Source: CAZAQS01 sp964486825
GTDB lineage: Bacteria > Chloroflexota > Anaerolineae > Anaerolineales > UBA4823
Length of the DNA: 5,246 nucleotides
Assembly: GCA_964486825.1 (NCBI GenBank)
Contig: CAZAQS010000323.1
Coordinates: 1 to 5,246 of the forward strand
Reading direction: 5' to 3'
This document shows positions 1 to 4,864 of the stretch, piece after piece. The notes beneath the pieces are model-generated. The model ran no database searches and was not told where the DNA came from. It saw only the letters and a program-made list of their open reading frames with translations. Numbering within the stretch: position 1 is the stretch's first letter; every line of letters begins with the position of its first letter. The translations under genes and the position numbers were made by a program.

Positions 1-123
1 CATCAATTGAAACACTGCTAAGCTTGATCCTCATCCGAAATCATCCTTTCACCAAGAGTTGAGTGGCAGTACGGCAGTCGAGCTGGCGGAATTCACCAGG
101 GCTGAGGCTGAACTGCTATTTGA

Positions 124-438
124 ATGCCTTATCTCGCCAGTCAATTTTACTCCACCGGGTGTGCAGAAAAACAAACCGCCCAGTTCCGCCTACTCCTCGA
201 CATCTTCGATCATGCCGGCGAATGTGGCGTCTTCCGGAAGGTTGATAAGCCGGGCAGAGTGCTGCTGATCCTGGCGAAGGACGACCGTGGTTTTACGCCA
301 GCGGAGCGAGAAGCGTTAATCGATAGCTATCCCGGCGCGAGGGTGCACTGGTTCAGCCGCGGTGGGCATTTATCCGGCTTTACCCGGCGGGAGGAGTTCA
401 ACGAAGTGGTGGATGGTTTTCTGCAAAAGAAGGTGTAG
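124..438 (+). pseudogene. Remnant of an alpha/beta-hydrolase gene (C-terminal part only)
   Basis: The reading frame gives 104 residues that look like the last third of an alpha/beta-hydrolase. A hydrophobic strand (GRVLLILAKDD, about 44-54) ends in the acidic residues D53/D54, where the fold carries its catalytic acid. PGARVHWF (70-77) follows, then GGH with H82 (codon 367-369) as the expected catalytic histidine, then EEFNEVVDGFL, the usual final helix. The nucleophile elbow (G-x-S-x-G) and the N-terminal half are missing. The ATG at 124 follows directly on an in-frame TGA, with further in-frame stops at 106, 112, 25 and 19, and has no Shine-Dalgarno sequence, so it is unlikely to be a real start. 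The +2 frame upstream (59 to about 150) reads ELAEFTRAEAELLFECL, which could be the preceding helical part displaced by a frameshift; that is inference. The family call is fairly safe. The broken state is less certain, because a sequencing error or the window edge could contribute. Confidence 0.6.
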
Positions 439-736
439 CCAACTGCAAGTTAGCGCATCTCTTTCCTTGAGAATCCCTCCTCCCATACGATCCATCCAGC
501 GGTTTGCGACTCAGCCGTCGTATAAGAGAATAGCTATCAAACATCGACAACTTATTTCAGGTCCGTTCCCTGCAATTCCAGGTCCATTTCCTTACAATGG
601 TGTTGAGGCGTCGAAACGCTATACTGGCTCGCCCCTACAGGCTGAGGGATCGCCCGTACCGAAAGGACCGGGGGGAGATTCTCTGCGGGCCACGAGCGCC
701 TGACTTTTTAAGGTAAGAAATATATTATTGATAGAA
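439..736. other. Non-coding spacer before the reductase operon
   Basis: About 300 bases without a supportable gene. The open frame crossing it (to about 703) has low-complexity, arginine/proline/serine-rich composition and no ribosome binding site. The only internal structure seen is an imperfect direct repeat of about 20 bases with a 21-base period (558-577 and 579-598), both copies beginning CAGGTCC. No convincing terminator follows the hydrolase remnant. Confidence 0.5.
558..598. repeat. Imperfect tandem direct repeat, two copies
   Basis: CAGGTCCGTTCC (558-569) is repeated as CAGGTCCATTTCC (579-591), with similar trailing sequence in both copies. An ungapped comparison over 20 positions gives 14 matches. 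Two copies this short could be chance or a degenerate regulatory repeat. Confidence 0.35.
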
Positions 737-758
737 CAGACATGCTATAATTGGTCTG
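737..758. promoter_or_regulatory. Dyad over the -10 element, possible operator
   Basis: CAGAC (737-741) and GTCTG (754-758) are perfect inverted 5-base arms separated by 12 bases. TATA (746-749) sits at the exact centre. The dyad covers the whole -10 box, where a dimeric repressor could block transcription. No regulator gene is present in the window, so the function is inferred only from placement and symmetry. Confidence 0.35.
743..751 (+). promoter_or_regulatory. Extended -10 promoter of the reductase operon
   Basis: TGCTATAAT is a perfect TGn extended -10 element joined to a consensus TATAAT hexamer (746-751). The expected transcription start is near 757-759, leaving a leader of about 37 bases before the ATG at 795. 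No good -35 lies 17 bases upstream: the TTGATA at 728-733 is only 12 bases away. Extended -10 promoters often work without a strong -35. Its position just upstream of the first of three co-directional genes supports the call. Confidence 0.6.
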
Positions 759-779
759 AATACTCCAATATGCATGATG

Positions 780-786
780 AGGAGGG
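780..786 (+). promoter_or_regulatory. Shine-Dalgarno sequence that fixes the start at 795
   Basis: AGGAGGG lies 8 bases before the ATG at 795. An in-frame upstream ATG at 774 would put this sequence inside the coding region and add seven residues not seen at the start of the two paralogues, so 795 is preferred. Confidence 0.8.
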
Positions 787-794
787 AAAATCTT

Positions 795-1406
795 ATGCGT
801 AAACTAATCATCTGCAATATGATGACATTGGATGGTTATTACGAGGGGCCGGGCAAAAATGTCATGGACTTGTTCGAGTATCGCTGGGAGGCCTATCCGG
901 CCGACGAAAGCTTCGATGCCTATAACGCCGAACGGCTGCAGGCTGCAGGTACGCTGCTGCTGGGGCGCACCTCGTACGAAGGGTTCAAGGGCTACTGGCC
1001 GCCCGTGGCAGACGATCCTAACGCCACGCCCATCCAGCAGGAGATATCCCGGCTCAACAACGCCATTGACAAAGTCGTCATATCCGACAGCCTCACCCCG
1101 GAACATACTCACCCGTGGCAGAACACCCGCATCATCCGCCGCGCAGATGCACACCAACAGATTGCCGAGCTCAAACGCCAAACTGGCAAGGATATATTGG
1201 TGTTTGGCAGCCGCACACTCCGGAACGATCTGCTGGCCAATGAGCAGGTTGACGAGCTTCACCTGATGATCAGCCCGGTCGTATTGGGGGCAGGCACACC
1301 ACTATACGACGGCAAGCCGGCGGTTGCGCTCCGGCTTCTCGACACTCGCACGTGGCAGGGCTCGGGGAACGTACTCGTACTTTACGAAGCCCGCAGCTAT
1401 ACCTGA
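795..1406 (+). CDS. Dihydrofolate reductase-like protein, RibD C-terminal family (paralogue 1)
   Basis: This 203-residue protein has the usual length and motif order of stand-alone RibD C-terminal (DHFR-like) proteins. MRKLIICNMMTLDG (1-14) is the first beta strand and turn. TLLLGRTSYEGF (53-64) carries the LGR signature, and KVVIS (93-97) is a core strand. GKDILVFGSRTL (131-142) is the Gly-rich nucleotide-contacting segment, and VDELHLMISPVVLGAGTPLY (152-171) is the C-terminal strand pair. The family is cytoplasmic and probably NAD(P)H-dependent. RibD itself reduces a ribosylamino-pyrimidine in riboflavin synthesis, but single-domain members mostly have unknown substrates, and no deaminase domain is present. 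It is the most divergent of the three paralogues here: it lacks the QAPG-xx-DED and HGGW segments of the other two. As the first gene after the promoter it probably heads the operon; the next start is 75 bases downstream. Confidence 0.88.
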   Translation: MRKLIICNMMTLDGYYEGPGKNVMDLFEYRWEAYPADESFDAYNAERLQAAGTLLLGRTSYEGFKGYWPPVADDPNATPIQQEISRLNNAIDKVVISDSLTPEHTHPWQNTRIIRRADAHQQIAELKRQTGKDILVFGSRTLRNDLLANEQVDELHLMISPVVLGAGTPLYDGKPAVALRLLDTRTWQGSGNVLVLYEARSYT

Positions 1407-1425
1407 GGGTTTCGTTTGAAATATC

Positions 1426-1440
1426 GTACCGTCCAGGTAC
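1426..1440 (+). other. Small hairpin between reductase genes 1 and 2
   Basis: GTACC (1426-1430) pairs perfectly with GGTAC (1436-1440) around a 5-base loop. It is not followed by a T-run, so it is unlikely to terminate transcription. It could be a processing or stability element in the intercistronic RNA, or chance. Confidence 0.25.
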
Positions 1441-1470
1441 TGCTTGAGTTTCATTTTCAACACCTACAAA

Positions 1471-1476
1471 AAGGAG
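1471..1476 (+). promoter_or_regulatory. Shine-Dalgarno sequence that fixes the start at 1482
   Basis: AAGGAG ends five bases before the ATG at 1482. The frame stays open upstream to a TTG at 1416, but that extension has no ribosome binding site and would precede the conserved MRKII start, so 1482 is chosen. Confidence 0.75.
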
Positions 1477-1481
1477 CAGCC

Positions 1482-2066
1482 ATGAGAAAAATTATCGTAC
1501 ACGAGTTCATCACGCTGGATGGCGTGATACAGGCGCCGGGTGGTACAGACGAAGATACCGAAGGCGGCTTTGAGCATGGCGGTTGGACGATGCCGTATTG
1601 GCATGATGACATTGGCGCACACTTCTTTCAGGCGATGGCACAAGCCGACACGATGTTACTCGGACGAAAGACCTGGCAAATCCACGGCGGCGCTTTCGAG
1701 CCGATGCCTGCTGGCGATCCATTTGGGGATCTGATGAACGGCATGCGTAAGGTTGTTGTTTCCACCACGTTGGAATCGGCGCAGGGCTGGCGCAACTCAA
1801 CCCTCATCCGCAGCAATGTCATCGAAGAAGTGCGTAAGCTGAAAGAGGGACCCGGCAAAAACATCGTCATGGACGGCAGCAGCATGCTGATCCACACCCT
1901 GGCAGAAAACGATCTCGTGGATGAATTCACCTTGCACGTCTACCCGCTGGTGTTGGGCAGCGGCAAGCGATTATTTCCAGAAGGGAAGCGCATCAATTTG
2001 GAACTCATCGAATCACGGGCGCTTCCAACGGGGGTCGTGTACCAGCGATATCAACCTGGCAAATAA
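1482..2066 (+). CDS. Dihydrofolate reductase-like protein, RibD C-terminal family (paralogue 2)
   Basis: A 194-residue protein of the same family as its neighbours. Motifs in order: MRKIIVHEFITLDGVIQAPG (1-20); DED and HGGW (23-25, 32-35), typical of the YyaP/YwjB-like branch; DTMLLGRKTW (56-65); KVVVSTTL (90-97); GKNIVMDGSSML (125-136), the nucleotide-side glycine segment; and VDEFTLHVYPLVLGSGKRLF (146-165). It ends with the usual short strand VVYQRYQP. It has no signal peptide or membrane segment, so it is cytoplasmic. The family suggests NAD(P)H-dependent reduction of a small heterocyclic or related substrate, but the substrate is unknown. Over the first 39 residues it matches paralogue 3 at 25 positions, so these two are closer to each other at the N-terminus than either is to paralogue 1. 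There is no promoter-like sequence in the 75-base gap upstream, and the next gene starts 46 bases downstream, so co-transcription is likely. Confidence 0.88.
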   Translation: MRKIIVHEFITLDGVIQAPGGTDEDTEGGFEHGGWTMPYWHDDIGAHFFQAMAQADTMLLGRKTWQIHGGAFEPMPAGDPFGDLMNGMRKVVVSTTLESAQGWRNSTLIRSNVIEEVRKLKEGPGKNIVMDGSSMLIHTLAENDLVDEFTLHVYPLVLGSGKRLFPEGKRINLELIESRALPTGVVYQRYQPGK

Positions 2067-2100
2067 AGTGAGGGGCTGCCATAATCGATAAGAATATGAA

Positions 2101-2105
2101 GAGGA
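2101..2105 (+). promoter_or_regulatory. Shine-Dalgarno sequence of reductase gene 3
   Basis: GAGGA lies seven bases before the ATG at 2113. It supports this start, which aligns exactly with the MRKI starts of the other two paralogues. Confidence 0.65.
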
Positions 2106-2112
2106 ACTTCAA

Positions 2113-2703
2113 ATGCGCAAGATTGTTGTATTCACGAACCTGACCCTCGATGGGGTGATGCAGGCGCCGGGGCTGCCGGACGAGGACCTCCGGGGAAGCT
2201 TCCAGCACGGCGGCTGGGCGGCACCATACCAGGCGATGAGTAGCGTGTCCGGAGAAAGCTCGGCCGGGAAAAGCCTGTCAAACACCGCTCCCATGCTTTT
2301 TGGGAGAAGAACTTACGAGAACTTCTCCGCTTACTGGCCCAAGCAGACCGATAATCCCTACACGGAAATGCTCAACAATGCCCAGAAATACGTTGCCTCT
2401 ACGAAGCTGAAGGAGCCGCTCCCGTGGGTCAACTCGACCCTGCTCAAAGGCGACGTGCCGGAGGCGGTGGCCGGGCTCAAGGAGCAGCCGGGTAAGGATT
2501 TCCTGGTGATGGGCAGCGGCGTGCTCGTTCAGACGCTCATGAAGCATAACCTGGTCGACCTGTACATACTTCTGATCCACCCGCTCGTTTTGGGGTCGGG
2601 ACGACGTCTCTTCCCCGACGGCGGCGCATTCGCCGCGCTGCGGCTCGTGGAGGCCAAAACGATACCCAATGGCGTGGTGATCGCGACCTACGAGCCAACA
2701 TAA
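2113..2703 (+). CDS. Dihydrofolate reductase-like protein, RibD C-terminal family (paralogue 3)
   Basis: A 196-residue member of the RibD C-terminal family. MRKIVVFTNLTLDGVMQAPG (1-20), DED (23-25) and HGGW (32-35) closely match paralogue 2. PMLFGRRTYENFSAYWP (60-76) carries the GR signature and is followed by the YWP segment also found in paralogue 1 but not in paralogue 2. QKYVAST (91-97) is a core strand, GKDFLVMGSGVLVQTL (127-142) the glycine segment, and VDLYILLIHPLVLGSGRRLF (148-167) the C-terminal strands. The region between HGGW and the GR motif (about 40-60) is Ser/Gly/Ala-rich and differs from both neighbours, so the substrate side may have changed. It is probably cytoplasmic and NAD(P)H-dependent; its substrate is unknown. 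It is the last gene of the probable operon, and no clear intrinsic terminator follows. Confidence 0.88.
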   Translation: MRKIVVFTNLTLDGVMQAPGLPDEDLRGSFQHGGWAAPYQAMSSVSGESSAGKSLSNTAPMLFGRRTYENFSAYWPKQTDNPYTEMLNNAQKYVASTKLKEPLPWVNSTLLKGDVPEAVAGLKEQPGKDFLVMGSGVLVQTLMKHNLVDLYILLIHPLVLGSGRRLFPDGGAFAALRLVEAKTIPNGVVIATYEPT

Positions 2704-2801
2704 CCATTGGTGGGGAATACTTCGGCCAATTGCGACACGGTCAAACCGGAGTACGACTCCTGGAGCGCCGCCCAGCCTTGCGCAGACCAGGTATTTTTCA
2801 T
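2688..2801 (-). other. Possible small ORF or gene remnant, minus strand
   Basis: An ATG at 2801 opens 37 codons to a TAG at 2690-2688: it begins MKNTWSAQGWAALQESYSG and continues LTVSQLAEVFPTNG. The composition is protein-like, with a Trp/Ala/Gln helix, and LTVSQLAEVF resembles the start of a helix-turn-helix as found in some transposases and regulators. It overlaps the last 16 bases of reductase gene 3, has no clear ribosome binding site and no recognisable full-length family. It could be the decayed end of a mobile-element gene or a chance frame. Confidence 0.25.
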
Positions 2802-2820
2802 GGTATCATAGCGGGATGCT

Positions 2821-2932
2821 GCGTGTTCCGTCACAAATAATGGTAGTTCTATGTGTTTCGCCGTACGGATCTTGAAAAATAGTTTCTAATGACTTACGGC
2901 GAAACACCTAGAATCTCTTGCACGGAACATGT
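2821..2932. repeat. Long two-tier inverted repeat, MITE- or REP-like hairpin
   Basis: The inner arms 2847-2865 and 2895-2913 are 19 bases each with one mismatch, including a perfect 13-base core: GTGTTTCGCCGTA (2853-2865) against TACGGCGAAACAC (2895-2907). The loop is 29 bases. A second, outer pair, TGTTCCGT (2824-2831) and ACGGAACA (2922-2929), extends the symmetry and can be lengthened with G-T pairs to 2821 and 2932. It is far stronger than chance would give and has no T-run after it, so it is not a standard intrinsic terminator. A dispersed palindromic repeat (MITE or REP), or the remnant of an insertion-sequence end, fits best. Confidence 0.65.
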
Positions 2933-3002
2933 GCCCTTCCGTGGGCGGTAAGCTTTGCCTATGCATACTGCACACCATAAATCAAGGGAACGCGTGCTAA
3001 TG

Positions 3003-3006
3003 GGAG
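3003..3006 (+). promoter_or_regulatory. Shine-Dalgarno-like sequence supporting the TTG start at 3013
   Basis: GGAG lies six bases before TTG 3013. The frame is closed by TAA at 2998-3000, so no ATG or GTG start is available upstream. Starting later would cut into the membrane segment. Confidence 0.5.
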
Positions 3007-3012
3007 CCGTAT

Positions 3013-4515
3013 TTGAGGAATAGATCGTCATTCTCGGGGCTGCGCTGGCTGTCCTTATTATTCGTACTGGCAGCCGTCATCCTGTTCACGCTCCAGCTGG
3101 TTCGCTTCAGCCGGGTGTGGTCCAACCTCCCCAACGGCCTGACGATTGCCGGCATCCCGGTCGGGCAGCTGGACCGCCAGCAAGCCGCACAGAGGCTGCT
3201 GGCAGCCTACAGCCTGCCGGTCGAGCTGCGCTATAACGACTCCGTCATCCAGATCCACCCCTCCACGGTCGGGTTCGAGCTGGACCTGGAGAGCATGCTG
3301 GCGGTAGCCGAGCTGGAGCGCACCCGCCAGCCCTTCTGGAACGCCTTTTGGAACTTCCTGTGGGGCAGCCCGGAGTCCCAGGTCAACGTCCCGCTGCGGG
3401 TGACGATCTCGGAAGAGCGTCTGAGGACCTTCTTGAGAGAGGAGGTGGCGTCCCGCTACGACCGGCCCTCCAGCGCGGCTGTACCCCTGCCCGGCACCAC
3501 CCAATTCCAACCCGGCGAACAGGGGCTGGCTCTGGATATCGACCGGGCCGTGCTCTTGATCGACGCCGCGCTGCGCTCATCCAGCTCCAGGGTGGTGGAC
3601 CTGCCCCTACAACGCACCTCCGCCACGCGCCCCTCCATGCAGAACCTGGAGATCTTGCTTAAGCAGACCATCGAGCTGGCGAATTTTGACGGCCTGGTTG
3701 GCCTGTACCTGCTCGACCTGCAGTCGGCCCAGGAGGTACACTTCGTGTACCAGCAGGGGCGGGATCTGCCGACCAACCCGGACGCGGCCTTTACCGCCAG
3801 CAGCACGATCAAGATCCCGATCATGGTTTCGGCCTTCCGTCGCATCGGGACCCAGGCTGAGAATCTGCCGCTGCCGGAAGAAGAAATTCGCAAATTGATG
3901 GAAGATATGATCGTGCTGTCGGGTAACCCACCGGCCGACCGCCTGATGGAGCGGGTGATCGAGCCCGCCCGCGGGCCGCTGCTGGTGACCGAGGATATGC
4001 AGGCCCTGGGGCTGGAAAACACCTTCCTGTCCGGCTACTTCTACGACGGTGCGCCCCTGTTGGTGCGGAAGACGACGCCCGCCAACCAGCGCACGGATAT
4101 CCTCACCCAACCCGACCCGTACAGCCAGACCACCCCGTCCGAGATCGGGGGCTTGATGACGGATATCTACCACTGCGCCCACAACGGGGGCGGGGCGCTG
4201 TTGGCAGTCTTCCCAGACGAGATCAGCCAGGCCGAGTGCCAGGAGATGATCAACTACCTGGTAGCCAACCGGATCGGCGTGCTGATCCAGGCCGGGGTGC
4301 CGGATGGGACGCGCGTGGCGCACAAGCACGGCTGGGTGGTGGACGCCAATTATGTGATCCACGACATCAGCGACGTAGCGATCGTGTACTCCCCAGGGGG
4401 CAACTACGTGCTGACGATCTTCCTGTACCACCCTGTGCAGATGGTGTGGGAGCCGTCATCCGAGCTGGTGACGAATATCTCCAGGGCGGTTTATAATTTC
4501 TATAACATACCGTAA
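3013..4515 (+). CDS. Membrane-anchored serine hydrolase, class A beta-lactamase-like, with YoaR-type N-terminal domain
   Basis: A 500-residue protein. A basic N-terminus and one hydrophobic segment (about 11-30) suggest an uncleaved membrane anchor with the rest outside the cell. Residues 39-135 (NGLTIAGIPVGQLDRQQAAQRL, then STVGFELDLESML) match the YoaR/VanW-associated putative peptidoglycan-binding domain. Residues from about 215 to 475 form a class A beta-lactamase-like (Beta-lactamase2) domain: ASSTIK with nucleophile S264 and K267, SGN at 303-305 in place of Ser-Asp-Asn, TTPSEIGGLM (373-382), and KHG at 438-440 in place of Lys-Thr-Gly. Aligned back from TTP without gaps, the position of the deacylating Glu166 holds N358, so efficient beta-lactam hydrolysis is doubtful. 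A cell-wall peptidase or other serine hydrolase role is more likely. Only two cysteines occur (C388, C409), both in the catalytic domain. The start codon is TTG, chosen because an in-frame TAA lies just upstream. It appears to be monocistronic; the neighbours give no substrate clue. Confidence 0.87.
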   Translation: MRNRSSFSGLRWLSLLFVLAAVILFTLQLVRFSRVWSNLPNGLTIAGIPVGQLDRQQAAQRLLAAYSLPVELRYNDSVIQIHPSTVGFELDLESMLAVAELERTRQPFWNAFWNFLWGSPESQVNVPLRVTISEERLRTFLREEVASRYDRPSSAAVPLPGTTQFQPGEQGLALDIDRAVLLIDAALRSSSSRVVDLPLQRTSATRPSMQNLEILLKQTIELANFDGLVGLYLLDLQSAQEVHFVYQQGRDLPTNPDAAFTASSTIKIPIMVSAFRRIGTQAENLPLPEEEIRKLMEDMIVLSGNPPADRLMERVIEPARGPLLVTEDMQALGLENTFLSGYFYDGAPLLVRKTTPANQRTDILTQPDPYSQTTPSEIGGLMTDIYHCAHNGGGALLAVFPDEISQAECQEMINYLVANRIGVLIQAGVPDGTRVAHKHGWVVDANYVIHDISDVAIVYSPGGNYVLTIFLYHPVQMVWEPSSELVTNISRAVYNFYNIP

Positions 4516-4539
4516 TTATCGGACGCGGACGAGCGATAA
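4516..4539 (+). terminator. Weak hairpin directly after the serine hydrolase
   Basis: TTATCG (4516-4521) pairs with CGATAA (4534-4539) around a 12-base loop, starting at the base after the stop codon. The stem is short and AT-rich and no T-run follows on the + strand, so termination is uncertain. Confidence 0.25.
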
Positions 4540-4655
4540 AATATACGGATGGCGAAGCGGAATGTTCAAACACTTACAATCTCGCGGGTAATTTCAAAAA
4601 GTTATAAACTATTGCACTCCCCCGGAATAAAGTAACGCGCTTTGGTCGCTTCCGA

Positions 4656-4667
4656 GGAACCGGTTCC
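4656..4667. repeat. Perfect 12-base palindrome
   Basis: GGAACCGGTTCC is fully self-complementary with no spacer. It lies in the otherwise featureless spacer between the hydrolase and the tRNA. It could be a protein-binding site; no adjacent gene or promoter supports a specific role. Confidence 0.35.
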
Positions 4668-4750
4668 ATCGCTGTTCACCTCACTGCGTCTCCAGATGAG
4701 ACTCCCCATACCAACCTGTAACTTGCCAACGTGCAACGCATTTTAATCCC

Positions 4751-4780
4751 TTGCTTTTGGATGGCTTCCTGGGGTAAAAT
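4751..4780 (+). promoter_or_regulatory. Promoter of tRNA-Arg
   Basis: TTGCTT (-35, 4751-4756) and TAAAAT (-10, 4775-4780) are 18 bases apart. The predicted start, near 4786-4788, is only about five bases before the mature tRNA 5' end at 4792, the short leader expected of a single tRNA gene. Confidence 0.6.
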
Positions 4781-4791
4781 TCAAAGCACCT

Positions 4792-4864
4792 GCCCCCGTA
4801 GCTCAACGGATAGAGCGCCTGACTTCGAATCAGTAGGTTGTGAGTTCGAATCTCGCCGGGGGCG
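4792..4864 (+). tRNA. tRNA-Arg (anticodon TCG)
   Basis: A complete 73-base cloverleaf. The acceptor stem is GCCCCCG (4792-4798) with CGGGGGC (4857-4863), and the discriminator is G4864. The D stem is GCTC/GAGC (4801-4804, 4813-4816) with GG in the loop. The anticodon arm is 4818-4834 with loop CTTCGAA and anticodon TCG at 4825-4827. The variable loop has five bases. The T stem is GTGAG/CTCGC with loop TTCGAAT. It should read the arginine codon CGA, and other CGN codons by wobble. The first anticodon-stem pair is a C-T mismatch (4818/4834). CCA is not encoded (CCT follows), so the 3' end must be added by nucleotidyltransferase. Confidence 0.95.

Larger units (their letters stand above)
2704..3012. 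other. Intergenic region between the reductase operon and the serine hydrolase
   Basis: No supportable full-length gene lies here. It holds most of a possible minus-strand remnant (to 2801), the strong inverted repeat (2821-2932), and a short stretch that must contain the promoter of the next gene. The only promoter-like pair seen there is weak: TTTGCC (2954-2959) and CATAAA (2976-2981), 16 bases apart. Confidence 0.5.

Noticed and set aside
362..703. Plus-strand frame of 113 codons across the spacer
   Set aside because: It overlaps the hydrolase remnant in another frame, has biased composition and no ribosome binding site, and its repeated GPFP comes from the direct DNA repeat.
728..733. 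TTGATA as the -35 of the operon promoter
   Set aside because: It is only 12 bases from the TATAAT, too close for a normal sigma-70 pair; the extended -10 explains the promoter better.
804..1262. Minus-strand frame of 152 codons opposite reductase gene 1
   Set aside because: It is an antisense shadow; the + strand has a ribosome binding site and conserved motifs.
3607..4431. Long minus-strand frame of 274 codons opposite the serine hydrolase
   Set aside because: It is His/Arg/Val/Gln-rich, mirrors the codon structure of the GC-rich gene on the other strand, and the + strand protein has clear family motifs.
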